In this document: positions 1-8,881 of the stretch, piece after piece | Layout: the number at the start of each line of letters is the position of its first letter | Position numbering within the stretch: position 1 is the first letter of the stretch | Source of the DNA: Hyphomicrobiales bacterium | GTDB taxonomy: Bacteria > Pseudomonadota > Alphaproteobacteria > Rhizobiales > Rhizobiaceae | Direction: 5' to 3' | Assembly: GCA_900474095.1 (NCBI GenBank) | Contig: UCOA01000082.1 | Coordinates: 1 to 64,000, forward strand | Length of the DNA: 64,000 nucleotides | Made by a program: the position numbers and the translations under genes | The notes under the pieces: model-generated | What the model saw: only the letters and a program-made list of their open reading frames with translations | Told to the model about the DNA's origin: nothing | The model's database searches: none

Positions 1-261
1 ATAGAGCGCATAATTCTGAAACACCATCGAGCAATTGCGCAGACCCGGACGTAACGTAGTAACGTCCCGCTCGCCGATGCGGATTTCTCCGGATGTCGCC
101 TGTTCCAGCCCCGCAATCATCCGCAGCGTGGTTGTCTTGCCGCAGCCGGAGGGCCCGACGAGAACCACGAATTCCTTGTCGGCAATCACCAGATCGAGTG
201 GAGGAATGACCGCAACGCTGCCAAAAGACTTGGTGACCTGATCCAAACGCACCTGCGACAT
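1..261 (-). CDS. ABC transporter ATP-binding protein, MalK/UgpC type (3' part outside window)
   Basis: This is the N-terminal 87 codons of a cytoplasmic ATPase that would energise the sugar permeases encoded just upstream on the same strand. The reading begins [14 protein letters not shown] and contains a Walker A motif GPSGCGKTT at about residues 38-46. It then reads into the Q-loop region (MVFQNYAL), where the window ends. It lies about 115 nt after the binding-protein gene, in the same direction, so it is probably the last gene of the transporter operon. The CUT1/MalK assignment rests on this context and the motif. The ABC signature and Walker B are outside the window. Confidence 0.9.
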   Translation of the reverse strand, partial: MSQVRLDQVTKSFGSVAVIPPLDLVIADKEFVVLVGPSGCGKTTTLRMIAGLEQATSGEIRIGERDVTTLRPGLRNCSMVFQNYALY

Positions 262-332
262 GCTGTAACCTTTTCATGAGAACTCCCGCCTGCCCTAAGC
301 GGTGATGGTTCTTTCTTCCTTCCACGATGTGT

Positions 333-362
333 GATCCCATCCCGGCACCGCCGGGATGGGAT
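333..362 (-). promoter_or_regulatory. intercistronic stem-loop 3' of the binding-protein gene
   Basis: A perfect 13-bp inverted repeat (ATCCCATCCCGGC / GCCGGGATGGGAT, 3-nt loop) lies between the stop of the binding-protein gene and the ATPase start. No T-run follows on the minus strand, so it is unlikely to be a complete intrinsic terminator. It more likely stabilises or partly attenuates the mRNA, keeping the binding protein in excess over the ATPase. Confidence 0.7.
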
Positions 363-375
363 TTATTGGGAACGC

Positions 376-1830
376 CTACTTCGCAGGAAGGCCCATCGAC
401 GAGCGATAGGCTGCCAATTGCTTGTCACGACCAAACTCGTCCGTCAGCTTGTTCCATCCGTCTGCCACAGTATCCAGCGCCTGCTGCGGCGTCACTTCTC
501 CAGCTAACGCCTTGGAAAGCTCGATCTCGAGAATTTCCGTATAGGAGAAGTAGCCCGGCAGGCGCATGTCGAGAGCCGTGTTCTTGGCGGTCACGGCGTC
601 CTTCTGGCTCCCGAGATATTCCTTTGCCTCACGCTCGGAAAAGATCTTCGACCACACCTCCGTATTTGTCGTGTGCGAAAGACGGTAAGGATTGACGCCT
701 GTGCCGCCGGTGATCGCTGCCTGACTGGAAACCGCCGGGCTCGTCAGGAACTGGATATAGTCCCAGGCCGCCTCCTGGTTCTTGGAAGAGGACGGAACGG
801 CCGCCTGCCAGCCGCCGAAGGCCATGAAGGACGTCTGGACGACGTGGTCGAACTTGTCCCACTTCTTGGTCTTGTAGTTCCAGATCTCGTCCGATCCCGG
901 CAGCGATGCCGAGCCGACACTACCAGCAACCTTCGACTGCTTCGGGTCGGCGGCTATGACGCCGGTATCGCCCCAGCCGATCGACTCGGCGACCTGACCA
1001 CCGGCAAAGGCCGCGTTCACTTCGCCGAAGGAGAAGTTCAACGCATTCGGCGGCGCCAGCTTCGAAGCGCGGATATATTCCTCCAGGCCGCGCACCCAAC
1101 CCGGATTGTTGACCTGCGCATCCATCGTGTCCGGATCAAAGAACATGCCGCCTGGATTGTCCGGATGGCTGGTGTAGCCCGCCACGTGACTGAACAGGAA
1201 CCAGAATTGCTGGCCACCACGGCGGAAGGCTTCCGCCGTACCCCAGAGGCCCTTGTCCGGTTGCTGGAAGAACTCGGCGATGTCGAGATATTCCTTCCAG
1301 GTCTTCGGCGGCGCGAGATCATGGCCATACTTTTCCTTGAAAGCCTTCTGGTTGTCGGCGTTCTCGAAAAGGTCGATGCGGTAGCTATAGGTATGCGCGT
1401 CACCGTCCATGGTCTGCGACAGGACCTTGCCGTTCCAGACCATCAGTTGCTCGCGGTAAACCGGGGCGATGTCCTCCCAGTCAGCACCCGATTGCATGGT
1501 TTTCGGCATTTCTGAGAGATAATCGGTGAAGTCCGGTGCCCAGGCTGGTGCGAAGGCGACCACGTCGAACGTGTCTTCGCCCGAGGTAAGCGAGGTCACG
1601 ATTTTCGGATAGAGTTCCGACCACGGAAATTCGACCACATTCACCTTGCCGCAGGTCTTTTCTTCCCAGCTCTTTGCCGCGAGTTGCAGCGCAGAGGCGA
1701 TGTAAGGCCCCGTCTGCGTGGTGGCAGTTAGCGTGATACCGGTGTAGTCCGGTTCGCACGCGAGCGCGGTTGTGGTGCCTGCCGCCGCAAGCAGTACTGC
1801 GGCCGTTGAACTCAGTAGCAATCTTCTCAT
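376..1830 (-). CDS. ABC transporter sugar-binding protein (family 1 extracellular solute-binding)
   Basis: A periplasmic solute receptor of 484 aa for a CUT1 sugar transporter. I start it at MRRLLLSSTAAVLLAAAG because this gives a classic Sec signal peptide (basic n-region, Ala/Leu core, cleavage near ALA-C) and because a GGAGG-like site lies just upstream. The open frame extends further 5' to 2163, but that extension overlaps the permease gene. The mature protein is rich in Trp and Tyr (for example WEEKTCG, WKEYLDIAEFF), as is usual for family 1 binding proteins. Neighbours are two permeases upstream and an ATPase downstream. The ligand is inferred from the operon (deoC, ribokinase-like, RbsD-like) to be a pentose such as deoxyribose or a nucleoside-derived sugar. 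Confidence 0.88.
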   Translation of the reverse strand: MRRLLLSSTAAVLLAAAGTTTALACEPDYTGITLTATTQTGPYIASALQLAAKSWEEKTCGKVNVVEFPWSELYPKIVTSLTSGEDTFDVVAFAPAWAPDFTDYLSEMPKTMQSGADWEDIAPVYREQLMVWNGKVLSQTMDGDAHTYSYRIDLFENADNQKAFKEKYGHDLAPPKTWKEYLDIAEFFQQPDKGLWGTAEAFRRGGQQFWFLFSHVAGYTSHPDNPGGMFFDPDTMDAQVNNPGWVRGLEEYIRASKLAPPNALNFSFGEVNAAFAGGQVAESIGWGDTGVIAADPKQSKVAGSVGSASLPGSDEIWNYKTKKWDKFDHVVQTSFMAFGGWQAAVPSSSKNQEAAWDYIQFLTSPAVSSQAAITGGTGVNPYRLSHTTNTEVWSKIFSEREAKEYLGSQKDAVTAKNTALDMRLPGYFSYTEILEIELSKALAGEVTPQQALDTVADGWNKLTDEFGRDKQLAAYRSSMGLPAK

Positions 1831-1874
1831 GTTTTCCTCCCAGGAATTGAAAAATGAATTGGGTTGTCGGACGG

Positions 1875-2903
1875 TCACTTTATCGCTCCCAAGAGCAGGC
1901 CAGACCGCATGAGCCTGCTCAAAATGCCCGCCATGACGACCATGGGTATGATCGCGACCAGGGCGGCTGCCGATATCGACCACCATTCGTCGCCGCGCTG
2001 GCTGTTCTGTCCCGCGACGAGAATGGGAAGGGTCTGCCATTTGGAACTGGTCAGGAAGAGCGCGAACAGGAACTCGTTCCAGACGAAGGCGAGCGTGATC
2101 ATGAATGTCGCGATCAGGCCCGGCTTGGACATGGGCAGGACGATACCGAAGAAAATCCTCCACGACGGCACATTGTCGACCATCGCCGCCTCTTCGACTT
2201 CAACCGGCAGTGCCGCGAAGAAATCGCGCATCAGCCAGATCACGATCGGCAGCGAGAAGGCGACATAGGCGAAGGTGAGGCCTGTATAGGTGTCCACCAG
2301 CTTGAACCCCATCTTGCCCATCTCCGTATACATCAGGAACAAGGCGAAGGCGGCGACGATCGGCGGAAACATGCGCTGGCTGACGAACCAGAAGACGATA
2401 TCATCATTGCCGAGGACAGGTCCTGGGAGCTTGATCCGGCTGGAGCCGATGGCAAGCCCGAGCGCTGCGATAAAGGCGTAGATCAGCGAAATAGCCTGTC
2501 CGTAGCCCAGCACATGGCGGCCAAGCAGATATCCGCCGAAGGCGACGACGACGAAAATCACGCCGGACAGCAGCTTGACCTCGAAGGTGAAGCGCACCAA
2601 CGCATAGGCTGCCATCGATCCGATGAAGGTGGCCAGCACCGATGCGGAAAGCCCGATGATCGTCGAGGCGATGAAGGTGTTGTAGAATTGGCCGCGCGCG
2701 CCCGACAGAAGCTCGCTCCAGGCCGTCAGCGTCGGGTCGAAATCGACGAACGGAATATAGGTCGGCCCGCCGACGACGCCGAGCGGCGACTTGAACGAGG
2801 TGATCGCCACCCAGTAAAGCGGAAAGAAGGTGAAGGCGAGCCACAGCAGGCAGCCTGCAAGCGCCCACCAGCGGCCGGATCCTTTGAAGTTGCGCACGCT
2901 CAT
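1875..2903 (-). CDS. CUT1 ABC transporter permease, MalG-like, with internal insertion
   Basis: An inner-membrane permease of 342 aa that pairs with the MalF-like protein encoded immediately upstream (4-nt overlap). The N-terminus has a TM helix (WWALAGCLLWLAFTFFPLYW). The cytoplasmic coupling (EAA) loop is present near residue 240 as EVEEAAMVDNVPSWRIFFG. MalG-type proteins are usually about 270-300 aa. The excess here is a hydrophobic insertion at roughly residues 105-170, between YALVRF and FWFVSQRMFPP, which may add one or two transmembrane segments. The gene is followed by the binding-protein gene on the same strand. Confidence 0.88.
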   Translation of the reverse strand: MSVRNFKGSGRWWALAGCLLWLAFTFFPLYWVAITSFKSPLGVVGGPTYIPFVDFDPTLTAWSELLSGARGQFYNTFIASTIIGLSASVLATFIGSMAAYALVRFTFEVKLLSGVIFVVVAFGGYLLGRHVLGYGQAISLIYAFIAALGLAIGSSRIKLPGPVLGNDDIVFWFVSQRMFPPIVAAFALFLMYTEMGKMGFKLVDTYTGLTFAYVAFSLPIVIWLMRDFFAALPVEVEEAAMVDNVPSWRIFFGIVLPMSKPGLIATFMITLAFVWNEFLFALFLTSSKWQTLPILVAGQNSQRGDEWWSISAAALVAIIPMVVMAGILSRLMRSGLLLGAIK

Positions 2904-3775
2904 TTGTGCTTCTCCAGGTAGGGCTTCAGGATGGCTAGATAGACGAGCCCGATAACGGTAATGACGATCAGGAACAGGAAGGACAGGGCGGAAGTGTAGC
3001 CGAGGTTGAACTTCTTGAAGCCCTCCTGGTACGCGAACAAGGTAAGCGTTTCGGTCGAAATACCAGGCCCTCCGCCTGTCATCACGAACACCGTGTCGAT
3101 GATCTTGTAACTCTCGATGAGGCGGATGAAGACCACAGCCACCGAAATCGGCAGCATCATCGGAAAAGTGATCCCCCAGAACTGCTGCCAGGGGCTGGCA
3201 TTTTCAAGCGCGGCTGCCTCGTAGACGTCGTCCGGTAGGGTTTGCAGCCCGGCGAGCAGCATCAGAATAACGAAGGGTGTCCACTGCCATACTTCGACAG
3301 AAATGATGGCGCCGATTGCCCATCGGGTCTGCGTCAGAAACGGCAGATTGGGAAAGCCGAAGGCGGTCATCAGTTCATTGAGCGGACCCATTGTAGGATT
3401 GAGAATCTGGCGGGCAATCAAGGCGACGGCAACGGGCGCTACCAGCATCGGCACCAGAAAGCTGACCCGGAACAGACCTTCGCCGGGTACGCGACGGTTG
3501 AGCGCCAGCGCCACGGAAAAACCTATGACATACTGCAGCGTCACGGCGACAAACGCGATGATCGTCGTCGTCCAGGCGACATTCCAGAAACGCGGGTTCT
3601 GAAGCAGTTCCGTATAGTTGCCGAAGCCGACGAAACGCGCCGGGATTGGCGGCACGAGACGCAGGCTCATGAAGCTGGTCGTCAGCGAATAGATCAGCGG
3701 GAAGATCGAGATCACCAGGACGATCAGCAAGGCCGGCCAGATGAAGAAATGTTTGACCGGATCGTTACGGGTCAT
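2900..3775 (-). CDS. CUT1 ABC transporter permease, MalF-like
   Basis: An inner-membrane permease of 291 aa. It begins MTRNDPVKHFFIWPALL and has about six hydrophobic segments with the usual EAA coupling loop (DDVYEAAALENASPWQQFWG). The start overlaps the stop of the upstream kinase gene by 4 nt, and its stop overlaps the next permease start, which indicates translational coupling. Length and motifs are normal for this family. It would form the membrane channel together with the MalG-like partner. Confidence 0.9.
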   Translation of the reverse strand: MTRNDPVKHFFIWPALLIVLVISIFPLIYSLTTSFMSLRLVPPIPARFVGFGNYTELLQNPRFWNVAWTTTIIAFVAVTLQYVIGFSVALALNRRVPGEGLFRVSFLVPMLVAPVAVALIARQILNPTMGPLNELMTAFGFPNLPFLTQTRWAIGAIISVEVWQWTPFVILMLLAGLQTLPDDVYEAAALENASPWQQFWGITFPMMLPISVAVVFIRLIESYKIIDTVFVMTGGGPGISTETLTLFAYQEGFKKFNLGYTSALSFLFLIVITVIGLVYLAILKPYLEKHK

Positions 3776-4704
3776 GCAGCGCCCCCTTCCTGAAGGAGCG
3801 CCTCGATTTCCTCGATCTTCGGCATCGCCGGCGCGGTACCCCGCCGCGTCACAGCAATACCGGCCGTCGCGCAGCCGAAGCGCACGGCCTCGACGGCACT
3901 AACGCCCCGCGAGAGCGCCGCCGAGAAGCCACCGACAAATGCGTCGCCGGCGCCGGTGGTATCAATGACAGCTCCCGACGAGATCGCCGGAACATGAACC
4001 GATTGCCCGGCCGTATGGTACAACACGCCGCGGCCGCCAAGTGTGATCAGGGCGGCCTTCACCCCCTTGCCAAGCAAGGCGTCGCCAGCCCGCCTGGCGT
4101 CGTCGAGCGTGGCGAGCGGAAAGCCGACGAGAGCCGCTGCCTCCGTTTCGTTTGGCACAATATAGTCGCACAGCGGATAGATCGCGTCTGGAAACGACTC
4201 GGCCGGCGCTGGATTGAAAACAGTGGTAACGCCCGCCGCATGGGCGATTTCCAGGGCGCGCTGCGCCGCTTCAGCCGGTTGTTCGAGCTGGGTCACGAAA
4301 ACCGCCGATTGCTCAATGGTTTCGCGTGCCGCCTCAACATCACCAACGCCGATGGTGCCTGCGGCACCGGGATAGACGATAATCGCATTGTCGCCGTTGC
4401 CGTCATTGACGTAGATGAAGGCCGCACCTGTCGGCATATCGTCCATCTGCACGACTTTCGGCGTCACGCCCGCTTCCGCATAGGTCTTCAGCGCCATCTC
4501 GCCGAACGTGTCGCGGCCAATCTTTGAGATGAAGGAGACTGTAGCACCGGCGCGGGCAGCGGCAACCGCCTGATTGGAACCCTTTCCGCCCGGACCTACG
4601 GAAAAACCCGTCCCGGTGATGGTTTCACCGACATTGGGCATTCGCCTGGCCAGATAGGCCGTGTCGGCGACGAAAATCCCGAGGATCGAAACACCCGCCT
4701 TCAT
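3772..4704 (-). CDS. ribokinase/PfkB-family carbohydrate kinase (possible deoxyribokinase)
   Basis: A cytoplasmic sugar kinase of 310 aa. I use the start MKAGVSILGIFVADTAYL (4704) rather than a longer upstream reading, because the PfkB fold begins directly there. PfkB signature 1 is GPGGKGSNQAVAAARAGA (about residues 40-57). Signature 2 with the catalytic Asp is DTTGAGDAFVGGF, near residue 250. It lies 11 nt after the RbsD-like gene and overlaps the MalF-like permease start. With deoC in the same cluster, the inferred reaction is phosphorylation of deoxyribose (or ribose) at O5, but substrate cannot be read from sequence. A ribokinase-only role is the alternative. Confidence 0.85.
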   Translation of the reverse strand: MKAGVSILGIFVADTAYLARRMPNVGETITGTGFSVGPGGKGSNQAVAAARAGATVSFISKIGRDTFGEMALKTYAEAGVTPKVVQMDDMPTGAAFIYVNDGNGDNAIIVYPGAAGTIGVGDVEAARETIEQSAVFVTQLEQPAEAAQRALEIAHAAGVTTVFNPAPAESFPDAIYPLCDYIVPNETEAAALVGFPLATLDDARRAGDALLGKGVKAALITLGGRGVLYHTAGQSVHVPAISSGAVIDTTGAGDAFVGGFSAALSRGVSAVEAVRFGCATAGIAVTRRGTAPAMPKIEEIEALLQEGGAA

Positions 4705-4715
4705 TGTCTTCCCCT

Positions 4716-5171
4716 TCAAACGGTTTCCGGCGGAATCACGCCTTTGGTGAACAGGAAGCAGCCGTAGAAGCGGGTTTCGCCGGTCGTGATGACGCAATAA
4801 GCCTTTTTGGCTTCCTCATAGAAGGCGAAACGCTCGATGCCATACATCGGCACAGGCTTGCCTTCTGCAGCGTCGATTTCGGCCTGGACTTCCTGCTGCA
4901 CCGGAGGAATCTCGTCGGGCGCGCCCATGATTTCCATGCGTCCGGCAGATGGCTGCAGCGGCGTATCCAGTGGCATCACCGAAAGAATGGCTTTGATTGC
5001 GCGCGCGCTGGATACATTGTCGATCCGCAGCAGCGTGCCGAGCGCCGTTTGCCGGGAAATGGAATCCGAAGGAAAATTGGTGTCGGAAACGACGACCGTG
5101 TCGCCGTGACCCATGGAGCGGAGCGCGTGCAGCACATCCGCGTTCAGAGCCGGATCGATATTCTTCAGCAT
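4716..5171 (-). CDS. RbsD/FucU-family sugar mutarotase
   Basis: A 151-aa cytoplasmic protein beginning MLKNIDPALNADVLHALRSMGHGD. The HALRSMGHGD segment carries the catalytic His typical of the D-ribose pyranase / L-fucose mutarotase family. The C-terminal ETRFYGCFLFTKGVI also matches the family pattern. These enzymes interconvert anomers or pyranose and furanose forms so that the kinase receives its preferred form. Its place just upstream of the ribokinase-like gene supports this. A gap of about 156 nt separates it from the aldehyde dehydrogenase gene. Confidence 0.85.
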   Translation of the reverse strand: MLKNIDPALNADVLHALRSMGHGDTVVVSDTNFPSDSISRQTALGTLLRIDNVSSARAIKAILSVMPLDTPLQPSAGRMEIMGAPDEIPPVQQEVQAEIDAAEGKPVPMYGIERFAFYEEAKKAYCVITTGETRFYGCFLFTKGVIPPETV

Positions 5172-5327
5172 GGAAGTCCTTCCTCATTTGCACCATTTCG
5201 CAGCGACGCGCCGAAAAATGGACCCCATAACCGCCAGGTCTTAGCGCCTTGCGATTTCCTCTAATTCCGTCGCCTCTTGCCTTTTTGCGCGGTTCTCCTC
5301 CCGCCCAGGTGACCAGAGCTGGATTTC

Positions 5328-7721
5328 TTATTCTCCGTAGGGGATCCAGATATTCTTCACATCCACAGCACGACGAAGATACAGCGCACCTTCGGCGGAG
5401 GCCTTGTCCATCCAGTCAGTTACCTTACTGTCCACGAAAGTTCGCTTCAGATTGCCCGAAGACAGCTTTTCCACCGTCGCCGAAAGTTCGGTGGAGCCGA
5501 AGGCCCACACCGCATCGACATCATTGTGCGCGGCTAGGGTCCTTGCCAGTTCGTCCGCCGATCCAGTGACGATATTGACGACACCAGCAGGCACATCCGA
5601 CGTTTCCAGAATGGAATAGAAATCCGTCGCCGACAGCGGATAGGGCTCGCTCGGCACCACGACGACACGGTTGCCGGTGGCAATCAGGGGCGCCACCAGG
5701 CTGACAAAGCCGAGCAAGGGCGCTTCCGGCGGGCAAATGATGCCAACGACACCGATGGCTTCCGGCATAGCCAGAGCAACGCCGCGAAGCGGCGGCTGGT
5801 GAACGACGCCTTCGTATTTGTCCGCCCAGGCTGCATAGGTGAAGAGGCGCGAAATCGCGGCGTCAACCTCTGCCTTTGCATTGGCTGCGGACGCTCCGGT
5901 CATTGCTGTTATCCGCCCGGCGAACTCATCGGTGCGGCCGCTAAGGTTTTCGGCGATATAGTAGAGAATCTGGGCGCGGTTATGGGCGGTAGCGTTCGAC
6001 CAGGCGGAGGCGGCTTGGGCGGCAACCACGGCATTGCGGATGTCCTTGCGATTGCCCTCGCCAGTTTCGCCGATCGCCTTGCCCTTGGGTGAGGCGATGA
6101 CACGGGAATAGTTGCCGTCCGGCCGCGCCTGCTTGCCACCGATGAAGAGCTTTGCCGTCCGGTCAACGGTGGACAGGGTAAAATCGTTGTCCGCCGGCTT
6201 CACTTGCAAAAGTGCGGGCGTTGCTGCGCGCGCCTTGCGACCGATCCAGGCCTTCGGCTTCAGATATTCGTAACAACCTTCCCGTCCGCCTTCCCGGCCG
6301 AAACCGGATTCGCGCTTGCCGCCAAAACCGACGGCGGCGTCGAACAGATTGGTGGCATTCACCCAGATCACGCCTGCTGCGAGCTTCGCCGCAACATTCA
6401 GCGCCAAGCCGATCGTCTCGCTCCAGAGGCTCGCGGCGAGGCCATAGCGCGTGTGATTGGCAAGCTGGATCGCCTCTTCCGGTGTACGGAAAGTCATGGA
6501 GACGGCAACCGGCCCGAAGATTTCCTCAGTCGCGACGATCGATGTCGGCTGCACGCCGCTGAGAAGCGTCGGCGGATAGAAGCTGCCGCCCTTCGGCATA
6601 TCGATCCTGGCTTGATGGAGCGTCGCGCCTTCTGAAACTCCCTTTTTCACCAGCGCCTCGATGCGCGTCAATTGCACGGGCGCGATGATCGCACCCATGT
6701 CGATGCACTTGTCCAGAGGCTGGCCGACCCGCAATGTCTGCATGCGGCGCTTTAACCGCTCATGGAAAAGCTCGGCGATGCCTTCTTGAACTAGAAGCCG
6801 CGAACCTGCGCAGCAGACCTGCCCCTGATTGAACCAGATCGCATCGACGACGCCTTCCACGGCGCCGTCGATATCGGCGTCGTCAAAAACGATGAAAGGC
6901 GACTTGCCACCGAGTTCCAATGTCAACGATTTGCCGCTGCCCGCTGTACGCTCCCGGATGATGCGCCCGACTTCGGTCGATCCGGTAAAGGCAATCTTGT
7001 CGATATTCTCATGTCCGACAAGCAGCGCTCCTGTTTCGCCGTCTCCCGTCACGATGTTAAGCACGCCCGGCGGAAGGCCGGCCGCGGAGGCGACTTCGGC
7101 AAAGAGAAGCGCCGTCAGTGATGTGAATTCCGCAGGCTTCAGAACGACGGTATTGCCGAGTGCCAGAGCCGGCGCCACTTTCCAGGCCAGCATCAGGAAC
7201 GGGAAATTCCACGGGATGATCTGACCGACGACGCCCACCGGCACATGATCGGCAAATTCCGTGTCCTGGATTTGCGCCCATCCGGCATGATGATAGAAAT
7301 GACGGGCTGCCAGCGGCACGTCAATATCGCGGGTTTCGCGAATCGGTTTGCCATTGTCGATCGCCTCGACCACAGCAATCAGGCGCGCATGCCGCTGGAT
7401 CATCCGGGCAAGCGCATAGAGATGACGCGCGCGCGCATGGCCCGGCAGCCGCGCCCATGACGCCTGTGCCTTGCTGGCCGCAGCAACCGCATTATCCACA
7501 TCCGCCGCGTCGCCGTTCGCGAGCTTCGCCAGGACCTTGCCTGTTGCTGGCTCGAACGTGTCGAAGTTCTTAGCGGACACTGAGGGCACGAAGGTGCCAT
7601 TGATGAAGTGACCGAAACCGGAAGTGTGGCGCGCCAGCCATTGGCGAGCTTCTGTGTCTGCTTCAAGTGCGGGTCCGTAGGACATTTCGTCGAAATACTT
7701 GGCAACAGTCATCTGGATCAT
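5328..7721 (-). CDS. two-domain aldehyde dehydrogenase (ALDH16-like architecture)
   Basis: A 797-aa protein with two tandem ALDH-fold units. The first (about residues 25-490) is catalytic, with the Glu motif LELGGKSP and the nucleophile in GQVCCAGS. The second (about 510-790) resembles an ALDH NAD-binding half (FIGGKQARPDG, GVVGIICPPEAPLLGFVS) but has no recognisable catalytic Cys motif. Ordinary ALDHs are about 480-500 aa, so this is the double-length type seen in ALDH16. It overlaps the deoC stop by ATGA, so the two are translationally coupled. The inferred role is oxidation of the acetaldehyde released by DeoC. A broader aldehyde range is possible. Confidence 0.85.
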   Translation of the reverse strand: MIQMTVAKYFDEMSYGPALEADTEARQWLARHTSGFGHFINGTFVPSVSAKNFDTFEPATGKVLAKLANGDAADVDNAVAAASKAQASWARLPGHARARHLYALARMIQRHARLIAVVEAIDNGKPIRETRDIDVPLAARHFYHHAGWAQIQDTEFADHVPVGVVGQIIPWNFPFLMLAWKVAPALALGNTVVLKPAEFTSLTALLFAEVASAAGLPPGVLNIVTGDGETGALLVGHENIDKIAFTGSTEVGRIIRERTAGSGKSLTLELGGKSPFIVFDDADIDGAVEGVVDAIWFNQGQVCCAGSRLLVQEGIAELFHERLKRRMQTLRVGQPLDKCIDMGAIIAPVQLTRIEALVKKGVSEGATLHQARIDMPKGGSFYPPTLLSGVQPTSIVATEEIFGPVAVSMTFRTPEEAIQLANHTRYGLAASLWSETIGLALNVAAKLAAGVIWVNATNLFDAAVGFGGKRESGFGREGGREGCYEYLKPKAWIGRKARAATPALLQVKPADNDFTLSTVDRTAKLFIGGKQARPDGNYSRVIASPKGKAIGETGEGNRKDIRNAVVAAQAASAWSNATAHNRAQILYYIAENLSGRTDEFAGRITAMTGASAANAKAEVDAAISRLFTYAAWADKYEGVVHQPPLRGVALAMPEAIGVVGIICPPEAPLLGFVSLVAPLIATGNRVVVVPSEPYPLSATDFYSILETSDVPAGVVNIVTGSADELARTLAAHNDVDAVWAFGSTELSATVEKLSSGNLKRTFVDSKVTDWMDKASAEGALYLRRAVDVKNIWIPYGE

Positions 7722-8737
7722 CCAATCGGGTGTCTGTTGAGGGCGGAATAGGCTCCGGTGACGTGGTGCTCTAGCTGCCGCTCGATATCAGCAAGCAGGC
7801 TCGATGCGCCGATACGGAAAAGGTCGGGTTCCAGCCACTCGCGACCCAGTTCGTCCTTCATCAGGAACTGGTAGTTCAGCACGTCCTTTGCCGCGGAAAT
7901 GCCGCCGGCCGGCTTGTAGCCAATCTTGATGCCGGTGCGCTCCTGATAGGCGCGGATCGCCCGCAGCATGGTCAATGTCACGGCCAGCGTCGCGTTGACG
8001 CCTTCCTTGCCGGTCGATGTCTTGATAAAATCGGCACCTGCCATCATGCAAACCAGCGACGCCTTGGTGACATTGCGCAACGTCTTTAGGTCACCGGTCG
8101 CCAGAATTGCCTTTACATGGGCATCGCCGCAGGCCGCGCGATAATCCCTCATTTCGTCGTAAAGCGCTGTCCAATTGCCGGTCAGCACATGCTCGCGGGT
8201 GATGACGATATCAATTTCCCTGGCGCCGTCGGCAACCGACGCTTCGATTTCCTTGACTTTGAGATGGTGTGGGCTGAGGCCGGCCGGAAAACCGGTCGAA
8301 ACCGCCGCGACGGGAATGCCGGAATCTCCGAGCGCCTCGACGGCCGTTGCGACAAAACGATGGTAGACGCAGATGGCGCCGGTGGTGATCGAACGGCCGC
8401 TCATGCCAAGGGCATCCAGAATGTCGGCGCGGATCGGGTTCATCGCCTTGGCGCACAATCGTTTGACACGCTCGGGCGTGTCGTCGCCGTTCAGCGTCGT
8501 CAAATCGATGCAGGTAACTGCCTTCAGGAGCCAGGCGGCCTGTGCGTCCTTCTTGACCGTTCGACGGCCCGGCAAGGTCGCCACGCGACGTTCGGTCGCC
8601 GACAGGTTGACGCGTGAATTCAGCACCCACGAGAGATCCAGTTGCATCCCCGGATTGCGCACCGAGGCATGGTTTGACAGCATCGGGGTCGCCTCGTCAC
8701 TGGCCAACCTATGCAGCTGCCCGCTTTCTGATTCCAC
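7718..8737 (-). CDS. deoC: deoxyribose-phosphate aldolase
   Basis: A class I aldolase of 339 aa that cleaves 2-deoxyribose-5-phosphate to glyceraldehyde-3-phosphate and acetaldehyde in the cytoplasm. The Schiff-base lysine segment is clear (ADFIKTSTGKEG), and the second conserved lysine lies in KIGYKPAGGIS. A long N-terminal extension (about 85 residues before LLKAVTCIDLTTL) makes it larger than the 220-260 aa E. coli-like enzymes, as in several proteobacterial and animal forms. The start is GTG at 8737, with GGGAGG about 7 nt upstream. It is the first structural gene after the deoR-type regulator. Confidence 0.93.
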   Translation of the reverse strand: MESESGQLHRLASDEATPMLSNHASVRNPGMQLDLSWVLNSRVNLSATERRVATLPGRRTVKKDAQAAWLLKAVTCIDLTTLNGDDTPERVKRLCAKAMNPIRADILDALGMSGRSITTGAICVYHRFVATAVEALGDSGIPVAAVSTGFPAGLSPHHLKVKEIEASVADGAREIDIVITREHVLTGNWTALYDEMRDYRAACGDAHVKAILATGDLKTLRNVTKASLVCMMAGADFIKTSTGKEGVNATLAVTLTMLRAIRAYQERTGIKIGYKPAGGISAAKDVLNYQFLMKDELGREWLEPDLFRIGASSLLADIERQLEHHVTGAYSALNRHPIG

Positions 8738-8804
8738 TTGTTATCCTCCCGGCGTGCTGGAAATGGCGTCTTCACCAAGCCCATCGATGGTTTGTTATTT
8801 TTAT

Positions 8805-8848
8805 ATCACCATTTTGTGATCTTTCCATCAGAATGAGGCGACGTCAAG
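8805..8848 (-). promoter_or_regulatory. candidate deoC promoter and DeoR operator
   Basis: The 144-nt gap between the regulator and deoC contains a -35-like CTTGAC on the minus strand (8843-8848) and a weak -10 near 8819-8826. Overlapping the -10 end is a 16-bp palindrome, ATCACCATTTTGTGAT (8805-8820; arms ATCAC/GTGAT). Its position would block transcription initiation, as expected for a DeoR-family repressor encoded next door. The operator assignment is inference. Confidence 0.45.
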
Positions 8849-8881
8849 TTTGATTCTCACCAGAAATGTAGAAATAGGCGA

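Noticed and set aside
1831-2163. Upstream in-frame extension of the sugar-binding protein gene
   Set aside because: It overlaps the MalG-like permease coding sequence on the same strand and would bury an obvious signal peptide that starts at 1830.
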